Shown here piece after piece: positions 1 to 6,153 of a DNA stretch of 12,765 nt. Where the stretch lies: contig CAVBWS010000057.1 of NCBI GenBank assembly GCA_963599255.1, positions 1 through 12,765 of the forward strand, in the 5' to 3' direction. The notes under the pieces are model-generated. The model saw only the letters and a program-made list of their open reading frames with translations, did not search any database and was not told the origin of the DNA. Source of the stretch: RGIG5612 sp963599255 (GTDB lineage: Bacteria; Bacillota; Clostridia; Lachnospirales; Lachnospiraceae). Position numbers and translations under genes: made by a program. Every line of letters begins with the position of its first letter. Position 1 is the stretch's first letter.

Positions 1-52
1 GGCAGCAATCCGGCTTTCATCATCAATCTATGTTCTCACTCTGCGATGAACT

Positions 53-110
53 ATTACAGCATACAGCCCCAGCTCAAAATTCCTTTTGAGCTGGGGCTGC
101 ATGCTGTAAT
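53..110. terminator. Long near-perfect hairpin downstream of dapL
   Basis: Arms 53-79 and 84-110 pair over 27 bp with a single A-C mismatch (63 against 100) around a 4-base loop. It lies about 130 bases past the dapL stop, so it could end the purF-dapL transcript. There is no T-run on either side: the AAAA/TTTT pairs are next to the loop instead of at the foot. It is therefore not a canonical intrinsic terminator. It may instead be an RNA-processing or mobile hairpin structure. Bases 1-52 show nothing recognisable. Confidence 0.5.
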
Positions 111-140
111 TCATAACCAGTGTCACCATATAGATTACAT

Positions 141-225
141 GGTGCCGTGAACCTCGGCGTGCAGGAACTGCTCGAAAACGCCTTCGCTAATCGTTTTCTC
201 ACAGTTCCTGCGCCGTCCCGGCACC
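141..225 (-). repeat. Dispersed structured repeat, copy 1
   Basis: This copy lies 17 bases past the dapL stop. It folds as nested stems: GGTGCCG (141-147) with CGGCACC (219-225); CGGC (155-158) with GCCG (212-215); GCAGGAACTG (161-170) with CAGTTCCTGC (202-211); and GAAAACG (174-180) with CGTTTTC (192-198), around an 11-base loop. The family core CTGCGCCGTCCCGG is at 208-221. Strand is given as minus because the neighbouring genes are transcribed that way. Copy 2 is clearly related by sequence and by fold. Confidence 0.8.
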
Positions 226-241
226 TGCATCAATATAATCC

Positions 242-1450
242 TTACAGTCTCTTGATTCTTTCCAGTGCTTCCACTGAATTCTCATATGTGCCGAATGCGG
301 TTAGTCTGAAATATCCCTCGCCGCTGTTGCCGAAGCCTACGCCCGGTGTTCCGACTACCTGAACTTTATTTAACAGATAATCGAAGAATTCCCATGATTT
401 GCCCGGAACCTTAAGCCAGATGTATGGAGCATTTACGCCGCCATATACTGTATATCCTGCCTCTTCCAGACCTGTCTTAATGGTCTTGGCATTATTCATA
501 TAATATGCAACCTGTGCTGCCAGTTCCTTCCTGCCTTCTTCTGAATATACTGCCTCTCCTGCTCTCTGAACGATATATGGAGCTCCGTTATATCTGGTTC
601 CATGGCGGCGGTTCCACATGCTGTGAAGCGTAACACCATTTCTTTCAAGATCCTTAGGAATAACTGTATATCCCAGTCTCAGGCCTGTAAATCCCGCATT
701 CTTGGAGAAGCTATGCATCTCAATGGCACAGGTTCTGGCACCCTCACACTCATATATGCTGTGAGGAAGATCTGGTTCAGAGATATATGCCTCATAAGCT
801 GCGTCATATAAAATGATGGCGCCGTTCTTGTTGGCATAATCAACCCATTCCTGAAGCTGTGGCTTAGTAATAGTCATGCCTGTCGGGTTATTCGGGAAGC
901 ACAGATAGATCATATCCGGTACTGCAGCAGGAAATTCCGGAACAAATCCATTATCCTTAGTACAAGGCATATATATAAGATTCTTATATCCACCGATAGC
1001 CTCGTCAAATTCCCCTGTTCTTCCTGCCATTACATTAGTATCTACATACACAGGGTATACAGGGTCACATACGGCCACCTTATTATCAAGTCCGAAGATC
1101 TCCTGAATATTGCCCACGTCACATTTAGCGCCGTCTGATACGAAGATTTCATCAGCTGATATGTCGCATCCTCTGCTCTTATAATCGCCAGCCGCAATAG
1201 CCTCCCTCAGGAAATCATATCCCTGCTCAGGGCCGTATCCACGGAAGCCCTCTGCTGTTCCCATCTCATCAACCGCGCTGTGCAGTGCCTTGATAATAAC
1301 CGGAGCTATGGGCTGGGTAACATCGCCGATACCGAGCCTTATGATCTTCTTATCAGGATTTTCCGTCTGATAAGCCTTAATCCTTCTTGCAATCTCAGAG
1401 AAGAGATATCCTCCCTGCAGTTTCTGGTAGTTTTCGTTAATTGTATACAT
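242..1450 (-). CDS. dapL: LL-diaminopimelate aminotransferase
   Basis: This PLP enzyme moves an amino group from glutamate to tetrahydrodipicolinate, giving LL-diaminopimelate in one step toward lysine and meso-DAP for peptidoglycan. The 402-residue product has the usual DapL length. Family signatures visible include GGYLFSEIARR near residue 13, RLGIGDVTQP near 38, FRGYGPEQGY near 69, CFPNNPTG at 184-191, and SFSKNAGFTGLRLGY near 247 with the PLP lysine at K250. The ATG at 1450 is preceded by GAAGGGA at a spacing of about 10 bases. It lies 147 bases downstream of purF on the same strand, and no clear promoter was seen between them, so co-transcription through repeat copy 2 is likely. No frameshift or missing residue was noticed. 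The other option, a generic class I aminotransferase, is much less likely given the DapL-specific N-terminal motifs. Confidence 0.95.
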   Translation of the reverse strand: MYTINENYQKLQGGYLFSEIARRIKAYQTENPDKKIIRLGIGDVTQPIAPVIIKALHSAVDEMGTAEGFRGYGPEQGYDFLREAIAAGDYKSRGCDISADEIFVSDGAKCDVGNIQEIFGLDNKVAVCDPVYPVYVDTNVMAGRTGEFDEAIGGYKNLIYMPCTKDNGFVPEFPAAVPDMIYLCFPNNPTGMTITKPQLQEWVDYANKNGAIILYDAAYEAYISEPDLPHSIYECEGARTCAIEMHSFSKNAGFTGLRLGYTVIPKDLERNGVTLHSMWNRRHGTRYNGAPYIVQRAGEAVYSEEGRKELAAQVAYYMNNAKTIKTGLEEAGYTVYGGVNAPYIWLKVPGKSWEFFDYLLNKVQVVGTPGVGFGNSGEGYFRLTAFGTYENSVEALERIKRL

Positions 1451-1474
1451 ATATTTATTTCCCTTCAGGTTACT

Positions 1475-1564
1475 AACGCGCCTGAAACCTCGGCACGCAG
1501 CTCCTGCTCGAAAGTGCCTTCGCTGATCATTTTCCCGCAGAATACTGCGCCGTCCCGGCGCGTT
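1475..1564 (-). repeat. Dispersed structured repeat, copy 2
   Basis: It fills most of the purF-dapL gap and ends 24 bases before the dapL start. Outer arms AACGCGCC (1475-1482) and GGCGCGTT (1557-1564) pair perfectly. CGGC (1491-1494) and GCAG (1497-1500) pair with GCCG (1549-1552) and CTGC (1545-1548). Apical GAAAGTG (1510-1516) pairs with CATTTTC (1528-1534) around an 11-base loop. The core CTGCGCCGTCCCGG at 1545-1558 is identical to copy 1, while the outer arms differ but still pair. Confidence 0.8.
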
Positions 1565-1597
1565 CCAACAATCTTACATTAAGTAATGCATTCCCGC

Positions 1598-3088
1598 CTA
1601 CAGGACCTTCGTAGGATATACGCCGTCGAAGCAGGCCTTACAGGTCGGCAGTCCGCCAGTCGTCTTATCCAGATCCTCGATTCTCATATATCCCAGAGAA
1701 TCTGCGCCGATCATCTGCCTTATCTCTTCTATCGACATACGATCCGCGATCAGCTGGTCGCTGTCCGGTACATCAGTGCCGTAGTAGCAAGGATGCATGA
1801 ACGGCGGGGAGCAGATCCTTACATGAATCTCCAATGCTCCGGCCTTTCTCAGCATTCCTATGAGCTTCGCAATGGTTGTTCCTCTTACGATTGAATCATC
1901 GATCAATACTATTTTCTTACCTCTTACGGCATCATCCAGAACATTCAGCTTCATACGCACAGCATTTTCTCGCTCCGCCTGCGTAGGCTTAATAAATGTT
2001 CTTCCTATATAACTGTTTTTATGGAAAATGTGGACAAATGGCAGATGTGCCTCATATGCATATCCTGCCGCTGCCGTCATTCCTGACTCAGGAACTCCGG
2101 CTACTATATCAGCCTCCACCGGATAAGCCTGGGCCAACGCCTGACCGCCCTTAAATCTGGCACTGTATACGCTGACATTATCTATCTTAGAGTCCAGTCT
2201 TGCAAAATAGATATATTCAAAAATACAGTGAGCATGATTACCGATGCACATACTCTTATCCGAAATCAAGCCCTTACGAGATATGCTGATGATCTCGCCG
2301 GGCTCTACGTCTCTTACAAATTCCGCACCCACTGCCTGAAGCGCGCAGCTCTCCGACGCTACGACCCAGCCGCCTTCCTTCTTGCCTATACACAGCGGTT
2401 TTAATCCTAACTGATCTCTTACCACTACTAATTTTCGGGGACTCATAATGATGAGTGCATATCCGCCTATCAGCTTAGGTGCGGCCTTCTTAACTGCTTC
2501 CTCAATTGAACCGGTTACTGCCCTGCATTTGGCGATCAGCTTAGCTACTACCTCAGTATCAGAAGTTGCTCTGAATACATCGCCTGCTTCAAACATTTCC
2601 TGCTTCAGCTCCTGACAGTTAACGATATTTCCGTTATGGACCAATGCCAATGTGCCCTTTAGATAATAATTGACTATAGGCTGTGCATTTTCAATGCTTC
2701 CGTCTCCCGAAGTGGAATATCTGACATGTCCGATTCCTATATTGCCCTTAAGCTTGTCCAATGTCTCGTTGTCAAATATTTCCGTAACCAATCCCCGTTC
2801 CTTATGCAGACAGATATTGCCACGTTCTCCGTAAGTGTTGCACACTGCAATTCCTGCCGCTTCCTGACCTCTGTGCTGGAGAGCCAGCAGTCCGTAATAA
2901 ATATCATGAGAAACCTCCTTAGGTGCTTCATTCCAGACACCAAAGACTCCGCATTCTTCATGGAATTTATCATCATGGTCATCATAACTGAAGGCCTTAA
3001 CATCACGTGTGTTAAAGTCTTCCCAGCAATCGCTTATCATGTTGTTACAAGAAGTTTTTTCGTTTAAATTTTTGATCAAATTATTCAC
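1598..3088 (-). CDS. purF: Amidophosphoribosyltransferase
   Basis: PurF carries out the first committed step of purine synthesis: PRPP plus glutamine gives phosphoribosylamine. The N-terminal glutaminase domain begins at the catalytic Cys46 (EECGVFG), which becomes residue 1 after the propeptide is removed; QHRGQEAAGI follows at 71-80. The C-terminal phosphoribosyltransferase domain has the PRPP loop IVLIDDSIVRGTT at 393-405. Cys288, Cys434, Cys483 and Cys486 match the four Fe-S ligands of the B. subtilis-type enzyme. The start is a GTG with an AAGG ribosome site at about 8 bases. It gives a 45-residue propeptide, longer than the 11 residues I recall for B. subtilis PurF. Met17 (3040) is an alternative start but has no ribosome site. 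A strong promoter lies upstream at 3161-3189, and dapL follows. Confidence 0.96.
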   Translation of the reverse strand: MNNLIKNLNEKTSCNNMISDCWEDFNTRDVKAFSYDDHDDKFHEECGVFGVWNEAPKEVSHDIYYGLLALQHRGQEAAGIAVCNTYGERGNICLHKERGLVTEIFDNETLDKLKGNIGIGHVRYSTSGDGSIENAQPIVNYYLKGTLALVHNGNIVNCQELKQEMFEAGDVFRATSDTEVVAKLIAKCRAVTGSIEEAVKKAAPKLIGGYALIIMSPRKLVVVRDQLGLKPLCIGKKEGGWVVASESCALQAVGAEFVRDVEPGEIISISRKGLISDKSMCIGNHAHCIFEYIYFARLDSKIDNVSVYSARFKGGQALAQAYPVEADIVAGVPESGMTAAAGYAYEAHLPFVHIFHKNSYIGRTFIKPTQAERENAVRMKLNVLDDAVRGKKIVLIDDSIVRGTTIAKLIGMLRKAGALEIHVRICSPPFMHPCYYGTDVPDSDQLIADRMSIEEIRQMIGADSLGYMRIEDLDKTTGGLPTCKACFDGVYPTKVL

Positions 3089-3119
3089 TCAAGATACCTT
3101 TTTTCATGATTAAGAACTG

Positions 3120-3148
3120 AAGGCACTTCGATCTTATCGAAGCGCCTT
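3120..3148 (-). other. Hairpin in the purF 5' leader
   Basis: Arms 3120-3132 and 3136-3148 form a 13-bp stem with one mismatch and a 3-base loop. It begins within roughly ten bases of the predicted purF transcription start and sits about 30 bases before the GTG start. On the minus strand it is followed by CAGTTCTTAATC, which is T-rich but not a T-run. It could stabilise the 5' end or act as a weak attenuator. No PurR box or guanine-riboswitch core was recognised. Confidence 0.5.
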
Positions 3149-3160
3149 TGCTACTTTGGT

Positions 3161-3189
3161 ACTATAAACTACGCTATGGGAATTGTCAA
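3161..3189 (-). promoter_or_regulatory. Predicted sigma-A promoter of purF
   Basis: On the minus strand, TTGACA (3184-3189) and TATAGT (3161-3166) are separated by exactly 17 bases. The transcription start would fall near 3154, leaving a leader of about 65 bases that contains the 3120-3148 hairpin. The -35 box stands back-to-back with that of the rightward MATE promoter, with 24 bases between the two. Confidence 0.8.
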
Positions 3190-3213
3190 TTTCTCATTCA
3201 TTTTCAGATTTCG

Positions 3214-3241
3214 TTGACCTTTTAGTTATTTGTGATAATAT
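3214..3241 (+). promoter_or_regulatory. Predicted extended -10 promoter of the MATE gene
   Basis: TTGACC (3214-3219) and TAATAT (3236-3241) are 16 bases apart. TG at 3233-3234, one base before the -10, makes an extended -10 element. The start would be near 3248, giving a leader of about 128 bases that carries the terminator-like structure at 3293-3353. Confidence 0.65.
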
Positions 3242-3292
3242 CTTCCCGGTATGAATTCAGAAGCACGATGACAATTCGATAAACTGTTCTTC

Positions 3293-3353
3293 ATGCACTG
3301 CAGGCAGAGCAGAAGCGCGCATTGCAAATGCAATTTCAGCTGCGTGCATTTTT
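3293..3353 (+). terminator. Terminator-like structure in the MATE leader (possible attenuator)
   Basis: ATGCACTGCAG (3293-3303) pairs with CTGCGTGCAT (3340-3349), with one bulged base, and is followed by five Ts (3349-3353). The right arm can also pair with GCGCGC (3315-3320) through GCGTGC (3342-3347). The perfect palindrome ATTGCA-AA-TGCAAT (3321-3334) lies inside. The structure ends only 22 bases before the MATE start codon, so it sits in that gene's leader. This suggests conditional termination, or a palindromic operator for a repressor. Confidence 0.55.
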
Positions 3354-3375
3354 ATTACATTATAGGTAGATATTT

Positions 3376-4743
3376 ATGAGCAAACTTATTACAAACAATA
3401 ACGACCTCACCGAGGGACCAATAATCAAGAAGTTAATTATGTACTTCCTTCCAATTGCTGCCGGAACAATATTCCAGCAGCTTTATAATGCTGTGGATGC
3501 CATAGTCGTAAGCCGATTCGTAGGCACTGAAGCATTGGCGGCAGTAGGCGGCAGCCCTGCGACTCTTACGCAGCTGATCATAGGATTCTTCGTGGCTCTG
3601 TCTTCCGGTGCGGCTGTTGTTATCGCTCAATATTGCGGCGCACGCCAGCAGGAGAAGATTACCATTGCAGTAAGATCCTCTATCTATCTGTGCGTTGTGC
3701 TGGGTGCACTTCTTACAATAATAATGTATTTCTGTGCTTCGCCTATTCTTGAGCTTTTGAAAACGCCTGACGAAACTATGGCAGGAGCTGTTACTTATGT
3801 GCAGATATATTTCTCAGCCAGCATTTTCCTGCTGGTATTTAACATGGGCTCCAGTATCTTGAGAGCAATCGGTGATTCCACGCGGCCGTTTCTCTATCTT
3901 GTCGCAGGATGTATCACGAATATTGTTTTAGACCTTGTTTTTGTAATCGTATTCAAGCTGGGTGTTTCCGGCGTTGCCTGGGCTACCTTCATCGCTCAGG
4001 CTGTAAGCTGCACCCTCGTTATTCTCAAACTTTTGCGTACAAAAGAGTATTACAGACTTGATATCAGTTCTTTTAAAGTTAACTTTACCATCTTAGGCAA
4101 GATGCTGGGCATCGGTGTTCCTTCCGGACTGCAGTCTGCTATGTACGGTATATCAAATATCATTCTTCAGGTTGGTGTAAATACCCTGGGTACCGTAGTT
4201 GTGGCATCCTGGTCCATGTCCGGCAAATTAGACGGTTTCTACTGGGCTGTTTCTAATGCATTCGGAACTTCCATCATGAACTTCGTAGCACAAAATTACG
4301 GCGCAGGCAAGATGGATCGAATCAGAGCCTGTGCTAAAAAGGGATTTGTCCTTTTCCTTATAAGCACTGCTTGTATCAGCTTGCTTCTGCTTGTTCTGGC
4401 TAGGCCTTTACTTCATATATTTACAACAGATGCGGCGGTTATTGATACCACATGGACTATCTTAACCTGCTTCGTTCCGGTATATGTAACCTGGACCATA
4501 ATCGAAACCCTGTCCGGCATCCTGCGCGGAATGGGAGATGCCATAAGGCCTACAATCATCACGGCCATCGGAGTATGTGCCCTTAGGATCCTGTGGGTGC
4601 TTACAGCATTTCACTTCTTCCCTACCCTCATATGCCTGTGTCTGTGCTACCCTGTTTCATGGGTTGTCACAGATATTGCGCTTATCATTTATTACAGGAA
4701 ACGCAGCAAGAATGACTTTAAGAAACCTGTGAAGATCAAATAA
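3376..4743 (+). CDS. MATE-family multidrug/cation efflux transporter
   Basis: This inner-membrane antiporter belongs to the MATE family (NorM/MepA/DinF type), which exports cationic drugs or metabolites using Na+ or H+ gradients. The 455-residue length is typical. About twelve hydrophobic segments are visible in two similar halves. Family-like stretches include LPIAAGTIFQQLYNAVDAIVV near residue 25, SILRAIGDSTRP near 160, GVPSGLQS near 249 and GILRGMGDAIRPT near 386. The C-terminus is basic (RKRSKNDFKKPVKIK), consistent with a cytoplasmic tail. The ATG is preceded by a weak TAGG site about 9 bases upstream. The gene has its own extended -10 promoter and a structured leader, and stands alone between two minus-strand units. 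The substrate cannot be predicted. Confidence 0.93.
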   Translation: MSKLITNNNDLTEGPIIKKLIMYFLPIAAGTIFQQLYNAVDAIVVSRFVGTEALAAVGGSPATLTQLIIGFFVALSSGAAVVIAQYCGARQQEKITIAVRSSIYLCVVLGALLTIIMYFCASPILELLKTPDETMAGAVTYVQIYFSASIFLLVFNMGSSILRAIGDSTRPFLYLVAGCITNIVLDLVFVIVFKLGVSGVAWATFIAQAVSCTLVILKLLRTKEYYRLDISSFKVNFTILGKMLGIGVPSGLQSAMYGISNIILQVGVNTLGTVVVASWSMSGKLDGFYWAVSNAFGTSIMNFVAQNYGAGKMDRIRACAKKGFVLFLISTACISLLLLVLARPLLHIFTTDAAVIDTTWTILTCFVPVYVTWTIIETLSGILRGMGDAIRPTIITAIGVCALRILWVLTAFHFFPTLICLCLCYPVSWVVTDIALIIYYRKRSKNDFKKPVKIK

Positions 4744-4777
4744 TTTCGTCACTGCCTTACAATAAGATAAAATGACG

Positions 4778-4816
4778 ATATCCCGGAATGCCTGTCATAC
4801 GGCACTTCCGGGATAT
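4778..4816. terminator. Shared terminator hairpin between convergent genes
   Basis: ATATCCCGGAATGCC (4778-4792) pairs with 4801-4816 (15 bp with one bulged C) around an 8-base loop. It lies 35 bases after the MATE stop and 55 bases after the sortase stop. On the minus strand it is followed by the T-rich CGTCATTTTATCTTATT, so it suits the sortase operon best. On the plus strand there is no T-run. Confidence 0.7.
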
Positions 4817-4870
4817 ATAAAATACAGCAAAAATCAACTTGCATTATCAACGATATTTAATAGTTTTCTC

Positions 4871-6133
4871 TCAGGACTTTGGCTTGTCCCAGAGTTTCTC
4901 GCCTCTTACCAATACCGCAATATAACGGTAGTTGTAATCTCGCGGATATTCTATACAGGTTGAAAGGAGCACAACATGTGAATGCTCCGTAATCTTAACC
5001 GGTATGTCAATCTCATAATCTGTCAGTTCCTTAACCTCTGCCATGAACTCCAGGAATTCTTCATCAGTCATGTCATCGTAGTTGAATACGAAGCTGTCTA
5101 TTGGAACCTGAGCTGCTGCATATACATAATATACATAACCTCTGTCTCCTACAAATATCTGAAATTCCGGATGGTCTTTATAATATTCCTCATCCTTATA
5201 CTTGGTCAGTGTTCCAAACATAGAACCATCGTCCATATTATGGCCATAAATAATGGAATATCTGCTGTTAAGTCCATCCTCAAATGCATAATCTACAAAT
5301 ATGGTTCCTGCTACATTATATTCTCCATTCATCAGATGTCTCAGGTATTTATCATTGTCTTCAGCCTGAAGTATCGGATATGAAATAGCTGTATCGTCCT
5401 GATAAATATATCCTACGCCATCCTCGCACAGCTTAAGAAGTGCCTTATAATTAAAATTAATGGACTTGTAATGGATCATATCATAATTGAGAATGGAATT
5501 ATTTCTGTTCTCCGGAATATTCGTTATCTTAATGTTCTTTGTCGAATGTGATGTCGTTGCATCCTTATCCTCATCCTCGCTGTCAGTCTGCTTCTCACTG
5601 TCAGAGTTTTCTGCTGCATTTGCATCTGTGTGGTCTGCATTTGCGGCATCTGTGCTGTCTGCATTGGTATCACTTTTGGTTTCAGCTCCGCTCTTATCGT
5701 CTGTATCTGCAGAGTTTTCTATATCGCCCTCGCCCGCATTTGTATCGTCTGCAGTATCGGCATTTTCCTTATCTTCCGTGTCAGCGCTATCCCTCGTATC
5801 AGCCGGTTCTTCCGCTGTATTATCATCTACGTCGTCAGCGACCTCACTGTCAGGCTCTTCAACGGCCATCTCATCGTCTGAACCATCTGTAGGAGCTGTA
5901 AGAAGGTCAGCAACTTCACTATAATAATCGGCTGTGTCATCATATGACTTCTTAATGCTTATCAGCTTATATGCTGAAAATCCGAGCACACATACCGCAA
6001 CCACCATTATAATTATCAAAAGTGCCTTGATGCCCTTAGAATTTTTCTTCTTTTGATTAGTCTTATCTTCCTTCATAATAATCTTTGTTTTGCCGCCATG
6101 AGGCGGCCTCCTCCTCCCATTGGAATTGTGCAT
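4871..6133 (-). CDS. Class B sortase with an acidic low-complexity linker
   Basis: This membrane-anchored transpeptidase should link sorting-signal proteins to the cell wall. From the ATG at 6133 it has 420 residues: a basic cytoplasmic start, one membrane segment (about 36-58), an Asp/Ala/Thr/Ser/Glu-rich linker (about 83-193), then the catalytic domain. Catalytic residues are His298 (IIYGHNM), Cys393 (LLSTC) and Arg403 (NYRYIAV). The His-x(n)-STC-x(n)-R layout and the YGHNMDDGSMFG motif fit class B. The start is uncertain: 6133 lies 20 bases after the ATPase stop with AGGGA 12 bases upstream; a GTG at 6169 would overlap the ATPase gene; an ATG at 6076 is also possible. It is the last gene of the ABC operon. 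No LPXTG or NPXTN-like substrate was recognised in the window. Confidence 0.9.
   Translation of the reverse strand: MHNSNGRRRPPHGGKTKIIMKEDKTNQKKKNSKGIKALLIIIMVVAVCVLGFSAYKLISIKKSYDDTADYYSEVADLLTAPTDGSDDEMAVEEPDSEVADDVDDNTAEEPADTRDSADTEDKENADTADDTNAGEGDIENSADTDDKSGAETKSDTNADSTDAANADHTDANAAENSDSEKQTDSEDEDKDATTSHSTKNIKITNIPENRNNSILNYDMIHYKSINFNYKALLKLCEDGVGYIYQDDTAISYPILQAEDNDKYLRHLMNGEYNVAGTIFVDYAFEDGLNSRYSIIYGHNMDDGSMFGTLTKYKDEEYYKDHPEFQIFVGDRGYVYYVYAAAQVPIDSFVFNYDDMTDEEFLEFMAEVKELTDYEIDIPVKITEHSHVVLLSTCIEYPRDYNYRYIAVLVRGEKLWDKPKS
5555..5887 (-). repeat. Low-complexity acidic linker repeat inside the sortase gene
   Basis: About 110 codons encode mainly Asp, Ala, Thr, Ser, Glu and Asn, with recurring ADT, NAD, DTD and SAD units. 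At DNA level the plus strand repeats TCTGCA, GCATTTG and GTATC-like words. The stretch separates the membrane anchor from the catalytic domain and is probably disordered and strongly negative. Such short imperfect repeats can change copy number by slippage. Confidence 0.75.
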
Positions 6134-6153
6134 ATGAAACCCAGGTCCCTGCC

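Noticed and set aside
3089..3375. A purine (guanine) riboswitch or PurR box before purF
   Set aside because: No riboswitch core or CCGAAC-type box was seen on the minus strand; only a simple 13-bp hairpin is present.
3293..3379. A 28-codon leader ORF (start MHCRQSRSAHCKC) whose TGA overlaps the MATE start as ATGA
   Set aside because: No ribosome site precedes it and its sequence is dictated by the terminator-like stem, so the overlap is probably chance.
5487..5924. Long plus-strand frames opposite the sortase linker
   Set aside because: They are the Ser/Ala/Val-rich complement of the acidic low-complexity stretch; no ribosome site or family, and the sortase frame is certain.
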